Of a stretch of 64,000 nt of DNA, positions 44,198 through 52,383 are shown one piece after another. The stretch covers positions 62,001 to 126,000 of the forward strand of contig NZ_KE384071.1 in assembly GCF_000423665.1 (NCBI RefSeq), in the 5' to 3' direction. The translations under genes were made by a program, and so were the position numbers. The stretch comes from Solirubrobacter soli DSM 22325 (lineage in GTDB: Bacteria > Actinomycetota > Thermoleophilia > Solirubrobacterales > Solirubrobacteraceae). Each line of letters begins with the position of its first letter. Positions within the stretch are counted from its first letter, which is position 1. A model generated the notes under the pieces. It was given only the letters and a program-made list of their open reading frames with translations. It was not told the origin of the DNA and ran no database searches.

Positions 44198-45379
44198 GTG
44201 AACTTAATCCAGACACCTTTCAAAAGCACGTTCGATATCGCCACCTCCGAGCTCGATCCGCCCTTCGCCGTGATCGACCTGGATGCCTTTGACCACAACG
44301 CTTCCGACCTGCTCAGGCGGGCTTCCGGGGTGCCGTTGCGGCTCGCCTCGAAGTCCCTGCGTGTGCGCGCTCTACAAGATCGAGCGTTGGCCGCCGGGTT
44401 CGCCGGAACGCTGTGCTTCACCCTCCCGGAAGCGCTCTGGTTGGCGGAAAACGGGTCCGACGATCTGGTCGTCGGCTACCCGACGGTGGACCGGAAAGCG
44501 TTGCGTGCGCTGGCTCACAGCGACGCCCGTGAGCGGGTCACGTTGATGGTCGACTGCATCGAGCATCTGGACGCGATCGAGGCCGCCGGCGGGGACGGTC
44601 CGATCCGGGTCTGCATCGACATCGACGCGGGTTGGCGGATCGGTCTTATGACGATCGGGGCGAAGCGCTCACCGCTGCACGATTCCGAGCATGTGACAAA
44701 TCTTGCAAGCGCAATCGTCTCGCGCGGGCTACTGCTGGACGGTCTGATGGCCTACGAAGGGCAGATCGCCGGCGTCGGGGACCATCCGCCCGGGAAGCCG
44801 CTGCTGCAGCTCGTGCTGCCGATCGTGCAGGCGTTGTCAGCGCGCGAACTCGCGCGCCGGCGGGCGGAGATCGTCGCCGCGGTGCGGGCGATCGCGCCGC
44901 TGCGGTTCGTCAACGGCGGCGGCACGGGGTCGATCGAGCGCACGGCGGCCGAGCCGGCCGTGACCGAGGTCGCCGCCGGCTCGGGGCTCTTCGGCCCGAC
45001 GCTCTTCGACACCTATCGCTCCTTCAAGCCCGCGCCCGCGGCCTGGTTCGCGCTGCCCGTGGTGCGCAAGCCGTCGCCGAAGCTGGCGACCGCGCTCGGC
45101 GGCGGCTACCCCGCGAGCGGTGCCCCGGGGCGCGACCGTCTCCCGCGCCCCGTCCTGCCTGCCGGGTTGAAGCTGGACGCTCGCGAGGGCGCGGGCGAGG
45201 TGCAGACGCCGCTGCTCGGTCGCGCCGCCGCGGCGTTGAAGGTCGGCGACCGCGTCTGGTTCCGCCACGCCAAGGCGGGCGAGCTGTGCGAGCGCTTCGA
45301 CGTCGTGCACCTGCTGCAGGGCGGGCGCCTGGTGGACACGGTTCCCACCTACCGCGGCGAGGGCAAGACCTTCCTCTAG
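44198..45379 (+). CDS. Alanine-racemase-fold PLP enzyme (amino acid deaminase/aldolase type)
   Basis: The protein has 393 residues, GTG start. The N-terminal TIM barrel carries the PLP lysine in LRLASKSLRV, with AVIDLDAFDHN before it, matching the D-threonine aldolase/D-serine dehydratase group. MVDCIEHLDAI, CIDIDAGWRIG and FVNGGGTGSIE line the barrel. The C-terminal beta domain has the metal-binding pattern FRHAKAGELCERFDVVHLL (His and Cys) near residue 370. It likely cleaves or dehydrates a beta-hydroxy D-amino acid. It is convergent with the cupin gene via a shared CTAG. Confidence 0.88.
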   Translation: MNLIQTPFKSTFDIATSELDPPFAVIDLDAFDHNASDLLRRASGVPLRLASKSLRVRALQDRALAAGFAGTLCFTLPEALWLAENGSDDLVVGYPTVDRKALRALAHSDARERVTLMVDCIEHLDAIEAAGGDGPIRVCIDIDAGWRIGLMTIGAKRSPLHDSEHVTNLASAIVSRGLLLDGLMAYEGQIAGVGDHPPGKPLLQLVLPIVQALSARELARRRAEIVAAVRAIAPLRFVNGGGTGSIERTAAEPAVTEVAAGSGLFGPTLFDTYRSFKPAPAAWFALPVVRKPSPKLATALGGGYPASGAPGRDRLPRPVLPAGLKLDAREGAGEVQTPLLGRAAAALKVGDRVWFRHAKAGELCERFDVVHLLQGGRLVDTVPTYRGEGKTFL

Positions 45380-45825
45380 TCGTAGTACTCGAGGTTCTCG
45401 CCGAGGCGCACGAGGCTCCGCTCGCGGCCGTTGCCCCACTGGATCTTGTTCGAGTCGGGGTAGACCGAGTACCAGACCTCGTCCTTTGTGGAGAGCATCA
45501 TCAGCCGGACGGTGTCCTCGCTCGCGTTGAAGACCTGATGCGCGCCGTCCGGTCCGACGGCGAACGCCGCCGTGTCCCCCGGCCCGAGCACGTCGGTTCC
45601 TTCGGGGTGGCGCACGCTCACGCTCCCTTCGAGCACGACGATCCACTCCTCGTCGGACTCGTAGTGGTACGGGCACAGCGCCTGGCCGGGCGGGAGCTCG
45701 TAGATCGAGGCGCCGATCCGGCTCGCCCCGATCCGGGGCCCGAACCGGTCCATGCCCGCGCGAAAGCCCTCGGGATCGGCGTCGTCGTACTCGAAGGTCG
45801 GCTTGAAGATGTTGAACGTCTTCAT
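45376..45825 (-). CDS. Single-domain cupin protein
   Basis: The protein has 149 residues from the ATG at 45825. Cupin motif 1 (CPYHYESDEEWIVVLEG) and motif 2 (GDTAAFAVGPDGAHQVFNASE) define a metal-binding beta-barrel with His and Glu ligands. No subfamily can be assigned. The start overlaps the stop of the upstream lactone-oxidase gene by 4 bases, so both are translated together, and a shared sugar-acid substrate is possible. Confidence 0.88.
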   Translation of the reverse strand: MKTFNIFKPTFEYDDADPEGFRAGMDRFGPRIGASRIGASIYELPPGQALCPYHYESDEEWIVVLEGSVSVRHPEGTDVLGPGDTAAFAVGPDGAHQVFNASEDTVRLMMLSTKDEVWYSVYPDSNKIQWGNGRERSLVRLGENLEYYD

Positions 45826-47084
45826 GGACCCAGGATGTCGCGGATCCAGGCGTTGGCGAAGCGACCCTGCGGGTCGTAGGCGGCGCGGATGCGCTGGAAG
45901 TCGTCCCAGCGCGGGTAGCGCGGGGCGAGCTCGTGGCTCGTCAGGAAGCTTCGCTTGCCCCAGTGCGGGCGGCCGCCGAGCTCGGCCATCGCCGCCTCGA
46001 CCTCCCTGAACGCCGGCTCGTACGGCATGCCTTGGAAGACGTGGACGGCGACGAACGCGCTGTCGCGGCCGTGGGCGGGTGAGAGCAGGGCGTCGTCCCC
46101 AGCGGTGAAGCGCAGCTCGATCGGAAAGCTGACGTCGTGGCGCTCGAGGGCATCCCGGGCGGCGTTGAGCGCCGGTACGGCGTGCTCGCGCGGGACGCTG
46201 TACTCCATCTCCTCGAAGCGCACCAGGCGGTCGGAGGCGAAGATCGCGTAGGACCAGTCGACCCGCTCGCGCTGGGAGGCGACCCTCGAGGCGAAGCGGT
46301 TCAGGCTCGGGATCGTGCGCGGGAAGCGCTTGGCGACCTCGTTGACGGCCCGGAACGCGTGGTTCTCCAGCAGGATGTCCGAGACGTAGGCGCTCGCCTT
46401 GTTCGGGGTGGCGGGGGCGTCCTCGGTGCGGTCCAGCGTGCGCGTGATCGCGACGTCCGCGTGCGGGAACGTCCAGAACTCGAAGTGGTCGTGGGCGTCG
46501 GCGCGCTCGTGCAGGTGCTCGAGGACAGGCCCGAGCGGCTCCGGCTTGTCGGTGTGACGCAGGCGGAACGCGGGCACACATCGAACCGTGACCGCCGCGA
46601 TGATCCCCAGCGCGCCGAGGCTCACCCGCGCGGCTTTGAGCTCGTCGCCGTCGGTGATCGTCCGCTCGCGGCCGTCGGCGTCGATCAGCTCGACGCTCTT
46701 CACTTGGCCCGAGAGGTTCGGCAGCCTGGTGCCGGTGCCGTGGGTACCGGTGGCGAGCGCGCCCGCGAGCGACTGGACGTCGATGTCGCCCAGGTTCGGC
46801 ATCGCGAGGCCGCGCACGTGCAGCTCGCGCGACAGCGCTTTCAGGCGGATCCCGCTCTCGACGCGGACGTGCGTGCCGTCGACGTCGAGGACACGGTTGA
46901 GGGCGTCGAGCGAAACGAGCGTCCCGTCCGTGACGGCGCCCGCGCTGAAGCTGTGGCCGGCGCCCGCGACGCGGATCGGGCCGGGCGCCGTGGCGACGAT
47001 CTCCGCCAGCTCGTGGCGGGACCTCGGCTGCGCGAAACGCCGGGGAGTGGCGCGTTGCGAACCGGACCAATTGACCCATTCCAC
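45822..47084 (-). CDS. FAD-linked sugar-lactone oxidase (gulonolactone/arabinonolactone oxidase type)
   Basis: The protein has 420 residues from the GTG at 47084 (MEWVNWSGSQ); an upstream in-frame start would run through the divergent rhodanese gene. The FAD_binding_4 domain has VAGAGHSFSAG, where the His is the usual covalent FAD site, MPNLGDIDVQSLAGALATGTHGTG in parts and the AVTVRCVPAF end. The C-terminal ALO domain ends with HWGKRSFLTSHELAPRYP. Such enzymes oxidise aldonolactones to ascorbate-like products, with O2 or another acceptor. It is divergent from the rhodanese gene with a palindromic shared -10, and coupled to the cupin. Confidence 0.9.
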   Translation of the reverse strand: MEWVNWSGSQRATPRRFAQPRSRHELAEIVATAPGPIRVAGAGHSFSAGAVTDGTLVSLDALNRVLDVDGTHVRVESGIRLKALSRELHVRGLAMPNLGDIDVQSLAGALATGTHGTGTRLPNLSGQVKSVELIDADGRERTITDGDELKAARVSLGALGIIAAVTVRCVPAFRLRHTDKPEPLGPVLEHLHERADAHDHFEFWTFPHADVAITRTLDRTEDAPATPNKASAYVSDILLENHAFRAVNEVAKRFPRTIPSLNRFASRVASQRERVDWSYAIFASDRLVRFEEMEYSVPREHAVPALNAARDALERHDVSFPIELRFTAGDDALLSPAHGRDSAFVAVHVFQGMPYEPAFREVEAAMAELGGRPHWGKRSFLTSHELAPRYPRWDDFQRIRAAYDPQGRFANAWIRDILGP

Positions 47085-47092
47085 GCTTGCGC

Positions 47093-47102
47093 ACGGTACC
47101 GT
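47093..47102. promoter_or_regulatory. Palindromic bidirectional -10 element
   Basis: ACGGTACCGT is a perfect palindrome that reads TACCGT on both strands. The hexamer lies 7 bases before the rhodanese ATG on plus and 8 bases before the lactone-oxidase GTG on minus. A TTGACC lies 20 bases upstream on plus, a long spacer; no good -35 is seen on minus. Confidence 0.45.
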
Positions 47103-47109
47103 CAAGGCG

Positions 47110-47436
47110 ATGGATGTCGCGCCTGAGCGGGTGGCGGAGCTGCAGCGTGAGGGGTCGATCCAGCTGATCGACATCCGCGAGCCCTACGAGTGGGAGGCCG
47201 GCCGGATTCCGGGTGCGCGCTTCCTGACGATGGGCGAGCTGACCGCGCAGGCGGGCACGATCCATCCGGACACGCCCGTGGTCTTCTACTGCCGCGTGGG
47301 GGGACGCTCGGCGATGGCCGCCAACGCGTTCCGCCGTGCGGGCTATGACGCGTACACGATGACCGGGGGCCTGATCGAGTGGGAGGCGCAGGGATTGCCG
47401 CTCGAGCCCGACGATGGGCATGTAGCGGATCACTGA
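47110..47436 (+). CDS. Rhodanese-domain protein
   Basis: The protein has 108 residues, a single rhodanese domain: LIDIREPYEWEAGRIPGA, the active-site loop VFYCRVGGRSAMAA with the persulfide Cys, and MTGGLIEWEAQGLPL at the end. It transfers sulfane sulfur or acts as a sulfur carrier in the cytosol. The acceptor is unknown. It is divergent from the lactone oxidase, and its end overlaps the next gene by 58 bases. Confidence 0.92.
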   Translation: MDVAPERVAELQREGSIQLIDIREPYEWEAGRIPGARFLTMGELTAQAGTIHPDTPVVFYCRVGGRSAMAANAFRRAGYDAYTMTGGLIEWEAQGLPLEPDDGHVADH

Positions 47437-48851
47437 TCGCGGTCTTGCTCTGCGCGGCGCCCGCCTCTGGAGCGCCATCGCTGGTCAAGGTGGGCGACTT
47501 CGACGGTCCGACCTACGCGACGGGTGCACCCGGCGACGCCTCGCGGGTGTTCGTGGTCGAGAAGCCCGGGCGGATCCGGCTGGTGCGCGACGGCGCGGTG
47601 CTGGCGCAACCGTTCCTCGACGTCTCTTCGATGACGCTGAGCGCCGACGAGGAGCGCGGGCTGCTCTCGGCCGCGTTCGCGCCGGACTACGCGACGTCGG
47701 GAAAGTTCTACGTCTACCTGACGGCGCGGCCCGACGGCGCGCTCCAGATCTGGGAGTACACGCGCTCGGCGGCGAACCCGGACGTGGCGGACGCGTCGAG
47801 CGGGCGGCTCCTGCTGGCGATCCCGCACGCCGACGCCGCCAACCACAACGGCGGCCAGCTGCAGTTCGGGCCTGACGGCAAGTTGTGGCTCGGGACCGGC
47901 GACGGCGGGGGCGGCAACGACCAGTTCGGGCACTCGCAGGACCCTGCGTCGCTGCTGGGGAAGCTGATCCGGCTCGATCCGGCGTCGCCGGCGCCTGAGA
48001 TCGTCGCGCGCGGGCTACGCAACCCGTGGCGCTTCTCGTTCGATCGCGCTTCGGGGCAGCTCGTGGTCGGTGACGTCGGCCAGGACGCGTGGGAGGAGAT
48101 CGACGTCGGCGTCGCCGCGAACTACGGCTGGCCGTGCTTCGAGGGCACCGCCCGCGGGCCGTCGTCGCCCGCCTCGTGCATGTCGGGCGCGACGCTGCCG
48201 GTGCTGACCAAGTCACACGCCGACGACGGGTTCTGCTCGATCACCGGCGGCTACGTCGTGCGCGACCCAGGGCTGCCGACGCTGGCGGGCCGCTACCTGT
48301 ACGGCGACTTCTGCAACGCGGCGCTGCGCTCCGTCGACCTGGCCGCGCCGGCGTCCGATGCCGCCGTGGGCCTGTCGGTGAACTCGTTGAGCTCATTCGG
48401 CGAGGACACGTGCGGGCGGATCCTCGTGGTGTCGCTGGCCGGGCCGGTGTACCGGCTGGTCGACGGCGCGTTGTCGGCATGTCAGTCGAGCGCACCTGGA
48501 CCGACGGCGCCTCCCCCCGACACCCGCGCCTGCGTATTGTCCGCCCGCGTGACGGGGATGCGCAGCCTGCGCCGCACACGTCGGCTGACGGTCGCGCTGC
48601 GGACGGACGAGGCGTGCACCGCGGTCGTGAGCGCCCGCGTGCGCGGCGTGGCGTCGTTCCGCGGCGCCCGCGTCGGACTGGAGCGCGGCAAGCGCACCGT
48701 GGTGCGCGTGCGGCTGACCACCCGTGGCGCCCGGGCACTGCGACGCGCGCTCCGCCACCACACCTCCGTGCGCGTGGCGGTGACCGTCCGCGCCACAGAC
48801 GCCGCCGGCAACGTCGCCCGGTTGTCGCCGACGGTGAAGGTGCGCCGATGA
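47379..48851 (+). CDS. Secreted PQQ-dependent sugar dehydrogenase-like protein
   Basis: The protein has 490 residues from the GTG at 47379, the only ordinary start before the signal peptide (RARRWACSGSLIAVLLC). It therefore overlaps the rhodanese gene by 58 bases in another frame. The sGDH propeller spans about 35-360: ERGLLSAAFAPDYATSGKF, active-site His in NHNGGQLQFGPDGKLW, LGTGDGG, RNPWRFSFD and GDVGQDAWEEIDVG. The C-terminal 110 residues are a basic Ig-like domain starting after a Pro-rich linker (CVLSARVTGMRSL), shared with the next gene. It probably oxidises sugars outside the membrane if PQQ is available. Confidence 0.9.
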   Translation: MGGAGIAARARRWACSGSLIAVLLCAAPASGAPSLVKVGDFDGPTYATGAPGDASRVFVVEKPGRIRLVRDGAVLAQPFLDVSSMTLSADEERGLLSAAFAPDYATSGKFYVYLTARPDGALQIWEYTRSAANPDVADASSGRLLLAIPHADAANHNGGQLQFGPDGKLWLGTGDGGGGNDQFGHSQDPASLLGKLIRLDPASPAPEIVARGLRNPWRFSFDRASGQLVVGDVGQDAWEEIDVGVAANYGWPCFEGTARGPSSPASCMSGATLPVLTKSHADDGFCSITGGYVVRDPGLPTLAGRYLYGDFCNAALRSVDLAAPASDAAVGLSVNSLSSFGEDTCGRILVVSLAGPVYRLVDGALSACQSSAPGPTAPPPDTRACVLSARVTGMRSLRRTRRLTVALRTDEACTAVVSARVRGVASFRGARVGLERGKRTVVRVRLTTRGARALRRALRHHTSVRVAVTVRATDAAGNVARLSPTVKVRR

Positions 48852-50884
48852 CGCGCCCGCCCACCGCCTCGCGGCCCGCGGCCTCGCGGCCCGCCGCCAC
48901 GCGGCCCGCCGCCACGCGGCCCGCGGCCTCGCGGCCCGCCGCCACGCGGCCCGCGGCCTCGCGGCCCGCCGCCACGCGGCCCGCCGCCACGCGGCCCGCC
49001 GCCACGCGGCCCGCGGCCCCGCCGCCCGCCGCCACGCGGCCCGCGGCCTCGCCGCCCGCCGCCACGCGGCCCGCCGCCGCGCTCCTCCTCGCGGCCCTCT
49101 TCGCGCTCGCCCTCGCCGCGCCCGCCCACGCCGCGCCGAGCCTCGTCTCCCTCGGGTCCTTCTCCACGCCGACCTACGCGGCGGCGCCCGCGGGCGAGCC
49201 GACGCGGGTCTTCGTCACCGAGAAGGGCGGGCTCGTGCGGCTGATCGTCGACGGGCGCGTGCAGGCGGCGCCGTTCCTCGATCTGCGGTCGATCGTCCAG
49301 TCGAGCGAGAGCGAGCGCGGGCTGTTGTCGATCGCGTTCGCGGCCGACTATGCGACGTCCGGCAAGTTCTACGTCTACCTGACCGCGAAGGCGCCGCTCG
49401 GGGAGATCCAGGTCTGGGAGTACACGCGCTCGGCGGGCGATCCGAACCTCGCGGATCCCGGCTCCGGCCGGCTGCTGATCGGCATCCCGCACACCGACGC
49501 GGCCAATCACAACGGCGGCACGGTGCAGGTCGGGCCGGACGGGAAGGTGTGGCTCGCGACCGGCGACGGCGGCGGCGCGAACAACCAGTACGGGCACTCA
49601 CAGGACGACGGGTCGCGGCTCGGGAAGCTCCTCCGGCTCGACCCGGCGGCGCCGTCGACCAGCGTCGAGCAGCTGAGCCGCGGCCTGCGCAATCCGTTCC
49701 GGTTCACGTTCGCGCCCGACGGGACGATCGTGATCGCCGACGTCGGGCAGGGCGCCTGGGAGGAGATCGACGTCGGCGTCGCCGCCAACTACGGCTGGCC
49801 GTGCCGAGAGGGCGCCCACGCCTACCGCTCCGACCCCGGCTGCGCCACCGCCACCCTGACCGACCCGGTCGTCGAGAAGAGCCACTCGCCGGACGGCTTC
49901 TGCGCGATCGTCGGCGGCGTCGTCGTGCGCGATCCCGGCCTGCCGACCCTCAACGGCCGCTACGTCTACGGCGACAACTGCAACCAGGCGCTGCGGTCGG
50001 TGAACCTCGCCGCACCGACCTCCGACGCCGCCGTCGGCCTCAACGTGCCGCAGCTGGCGGGCATCGGCGAGGACGCCTGCGGCCGCGTCCTCGTCGTCTC
50101 CCTCGGCGGCACCGTCTCACGCCTCCAGGACGGCACGGCGACGCCCTGCGAGGTCGTGACGCCCACCCCGACGCCGACCGCCACCGCCACGGCGACGGCG
50201 ACGGCGACAGCCACGGCGACCGCCACCGCGACGGCGACGCCGACGGCCACGCCCACCGCGACGGCAACCGCGACGCCGACGGCCGACCCGACGGCCACGC
50301 CCACCGCGACGGCCACAGCCACCGCGACGGCAACCGCGACGCCGACGGCCGACCCCACCGCCACGCCCACCGCGACGGCCACAGCCACCGCGACGCCGAC
50401 GGCCGACCCCACCGCCACGCCGACCGCGACCGCGACGGCGACGGCGACGGCGACGGCAACGGCCGACCCCACCGCCACGCCCACTACCACGGCGACGCCG
50501 ACCGCCACCGCTTCGGCGACCGCCACGGCGACGCCGACCGCCACCGCCACGCCGGACGTCACCCCCGCGCCGTTCTCGGCCCCGCCCAACCTCTTCCCCG
50601 CCGCGGACCTGCGGCCGTGCACGATCTCCAGCCGCGTCACCGGCCTCCGCTCACTCGCCCGCCGCGGCTATCTCTCGGTCGCCCTGCGCACCGACGAGGA
50701 CTGCCGCGCGACCATCAGCGCACGCGGGTTCCGCACCGTGAAGGCGAACCTCGAGCCCCACCTGCGGATCGTCGTCAAGCTGCGCCGCACGACGAACCGC
50801 GCGCGCTCGATCCAACTCACGATCGAGACGCGCGACGCCGCCGGCAATCTCCGTCGCCTGCGCCAGACGGTGAAGACCCGCTAG
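48848..50884 (+). CDS. Secreted PQQ sugar dehydrogenase-like protein with two low-complexity regions
   Basis: The protein has 678 residues; ATGA overlap with the upstream paralogue. Residues 8-77 are 14 copies of (S/T/P)(R/P)PAA placed before the hydrophobic signal core (ALLLAALFALALAAPAHA, 78-95). No Met, Val or Leu start codon occurs between, so an abnormally long signal n-region is implied. The propeller is at about 98-435 (NHNGGTVQVGPDGKVW, RNPFRFTFAPDG, GDVGQ-like IADVGQGAWEEIDVG). A Thr-Pro/Thr-Ala linker of about 130 residues and the same basic Ig-like C-terminal domain as its neighbour follow. The tandem arrangement indicates duplication. Confidence 0.88.
   Translation: MTRPPTASRPAASRPAATRPAATRPAASRPAATRPAASRPAATRPAATRPAATRPAAPPPAATRPAASPPAATRPAAALLLAALFALALAAPAHAAPSLVSLGSFSTPTYAAAPAGEPTRVFVTEKGGLVRLIVDGRVQAAPFLDLRSIVQSSESERGLLSIAFAADYATSGKFYVYLTAKAPLGEIQVWEYTRSAGDPNLADPGSGRLLIGIPHTDAANHNGGTVQVGPDGKVWLATGDGGGANNQYGHSQDDGSRLGKLLRLDPAAPSTSVEQLSRGLRNPFRFTFAPDGTIVIADVGQGAWEEIDVGVAANYGWPCREGAHAYRSDPGCATATLTDPVVEKSHSPDGFCAIVGGVVVRDPGLPTLNGRYVYGDNCNQALRSVNLAAPTSDAAVGLNVPQLAGIGEDACGRVLVVSLGGTVSRLQDGTATPCEVVTPTPTPTATATATATATATATATATATPTATPTATATATPTADPTATPTATATATATATATPTADPTATPTATATATATPTADPTATPTATATATATATATADPTATPTTTATPTATASATATATPTATATPDVTPAPFSAPPNLFPAADLRPCTISSRVTGLRSLARRGYLSVALRTDEDCRATISARGFRTVKANLEPHLRIVVKLRRTTNRARSIQLTIETRDAAGNLRRLRQTVKTR
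48869..49078 (+). repeat. 15-base tandem repeat coding (S/T)RPAA
   Basis: Fourteen consecutive units of 15 bases are built from CGGCCCGCCGCCACG or CGGCCCGCGGCCTCG type sequence, in phase with the reading frame. Copies differ by few bases, so recent expansion is likely. It lies at the 5' end of the gene, before the signal peptide core. Confidence 0.88.
50157..50560 (+). repeat. Thr/Ala/Pro low-complexity coding repeat
   Basis: Hexamer-type repeats (ACGGCG, ACCGCC) code for TA, TP and TADPT units, with a higher-order unit of about 60-70 bases (TADPTATPTATATATAT-like) repeated four times. The protein segment is an extended, probably O-glycosylated linker between propeller and C-terminal domain. 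Confidence 0.85.
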
Positions 50885-52215
50885 TCCGACTCGACCCCGC
50901 GGATCATCCCGTTCCGGAACGCGTCGACGAAGCGGCGGTGGTCCTCGCGGGTCAGCCGGCCGTAGTCGGCGCCCCACTCCGCCAGGGACGACACGAACTC
51001 GTCCTCGCGGCCGCCGATCACCGCGGTGATCTTCTCCTCGACCTGCACGTCCACCAGCGGGTGCTCGTTCCCCGCATCCGAGACGCAGTGGACCTTGGCC
51101 GTCGCCCGCCCGAGGTCGTTCACCAGCGGCACCATGTCGTCCATCTCGGACACGGCGTCCCAGTCCAAGTCCGCCTCGTAGGGCGAGAGCTCCTTGATCA
51201 CCTGGCCGACGCCGTCGAGCTCGCACCATCCGACCCACGGGTCGGAGTGGGCCTGCAGCGCGCCCTGGGACACAGCGGTGCGGTGACCCTGGTGCTCGAA
51301 GTAGGCGCTGATCTTCTCGTCATGGACGATCCGCGAGACCGCGGGCGTCTGCGCCTGCTTCATCGACAACACGACGTCGTTCTCGAGCGCCTGCGTCCGC
51401 CCCTCGACGAGCAGGTTGTACGCGCGCAGCCCCGCCGAGCCGATGCCGAAGCCCGACCGCCCCACGATGTCCTTGACCTCGTACGAGATCGACTGCTGGC
51501 GCTTGGCCTCGGGAATCGACTCCAGATAGGAGGCGTAGGCGCCGCGGACGGCGTCCTTCTCGGCGTCGTCGAGCACCCGCACGCCGGGTACCACCGACAG
51601 CCGCCGGTCGCCGCCCTCGATGTGCGTGGTCATCTCGAGGATCGAGAGCCTCGTCTGCATCCGCGCATCCTCCAGAACGGCGTGCAGAGGCCCGCTCGTG
51701 TTCTCCAGGGTCAGCCGGAAGTCGCGATCGACCTCGGAGGTCGCAAACAGCCGCACCGTCTTCACGTACGCCCGCGCGTAGGTCTCGATCAGCGACGCGA
51801 TCGAGGCATCCGAGAGCGCCTTGCGGAACCCGAGCAGCGCCAGCGACGCCGCCATCCGCTGCAGGTCCCACGTGTAGTGGCCGAGGTACGCCTCGTCGAA
51901 GTCGTTGACGTCGAACACGAGGACGCCGGCCGAATCCATGTACGTGCCGTAGTTCTCCGCGTGCAGGTCCCCCTGGATCCAGACCCGCGACGTCGACGAG
52001 TCGACCCACGGGTCCTCGAGCCGGTCGACGTCGGAGTAGAACAGCGGCGCGCTGCCGCGGTAGAAGGCGAACGGGTCCGCGGCCATCTTGCGGAACTTCC
52101 CGCGGAAGGCGCGCGGGTCGCGCTCGATCAGGTCCTCGAAGGCGTCGACGAGGACGGAGACGATGTGCTGCTGGCGGTCTGAGTCGGATGCGGCGAGATC
52201 GGAAATGGCGCTCAT
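50881..52215 (-). CDS. DUF2252 family protein
   Basis: The protein has 444 residues. The family core is visible: DPFAFYRGSAPLFYSD near residue 48, WIQGDLHAENYGTY with the HxEN kinase-like catalytic loop, VFDVNDFDEAYLGHYTWDLQRMAAS, and FHQHG-like region replaced by QGHRTAVSQGALQA. DUF2252 proteins have an aminoglycoside-phosphotransferase/kinase-like fold, but their substrate is unknown. The stop shares CTAG with the convergent sugar dehydrogenase. A strong hairpin lies just upstream. Confidence 0.9.
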   Translation of the reverse strand: MSAISDLAASDSDRQQHIVSVLVDAFEDLIERDPRAFRGKFRKMAADPFAFYRGSAPLFYSDVDRLEDPWVDSSTSRVWIQGDLHAENYGTYMDSAGVLVFDVNDFDEAYLGHYTWDLQRMAASLALLGFRKALSDASIASLIETYARAYVKTVRLFATSEVDRDFRLTLENTSGPLHAVLEDARMQTRLSILEMTTHIEGGDRRLSVVPGVRVLDDAEKDAVRGAYASYLESIPEAKRQQSISYEVKDIVGRSGFGIGSAGLRAYNLLVEGRTQALENDVVLSMKQAQTPAVSRIVHDEKISAYFEHQGHRTAVSQGALQAHSDPWVGWCELDGVGQVIKELSPYEADLDWDAVSEMDDMVPLVNDLGRATAKVHCVSDAGNEHPLVDVQVEEKITAVIGGREDEFVSSLAEWGADYGRLTREDHRRFVDAFRNGMIRGVESD

Positions 52216-52243
52216 CGCCGCGAATCATCGCGGTTAACGAGAA

Positions 52244-52268
52244 ACGGCCACGACGATGTCGTGGCCGT
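52244..52268 (-). terminator. Intrinsic terminator of the flavoprotein gene
   Basis: Perfect 11-bp arms ACGGCCACGAC/GTCGTGGCCGT flank a 3-base loop. On the minus strand the stem is followed by TTTCTCGTT. It lies 116 bases downstream of the UDP-galactopyranose-mutase-like gene and just before the DUF2252 start, so it separates the two transcripts. Confidence 0.75.
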
Positions 52269-52383
52269 ACTCTGCGAATCCTTCCGCGCCCCCTCCGTGA
52301 GGATGAAATCCTGTCCGAACGCCCTCCGTAAGCGTGAGGATCAGGATGGCATCGCACCCGGAACGGGCCAATCGGACATGTGT

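Noticed and set aside
45822..47478. Longer start for the lactone oxidase upstream of 47084, or a 700-residue fusion frame
   Set aside because: Extension would run through the rhodanese gene on the other strand and adds Ser/Arg-rich residues without homology. The 700-residue frame joins antisense sequence to the cupin gene.
48869..49078. Possible CRISPR array because of regular repeats
   Set aside because: Units are contiguous 15-mers without unique spacers, in phase with a reading frame, and no cas gene is near.
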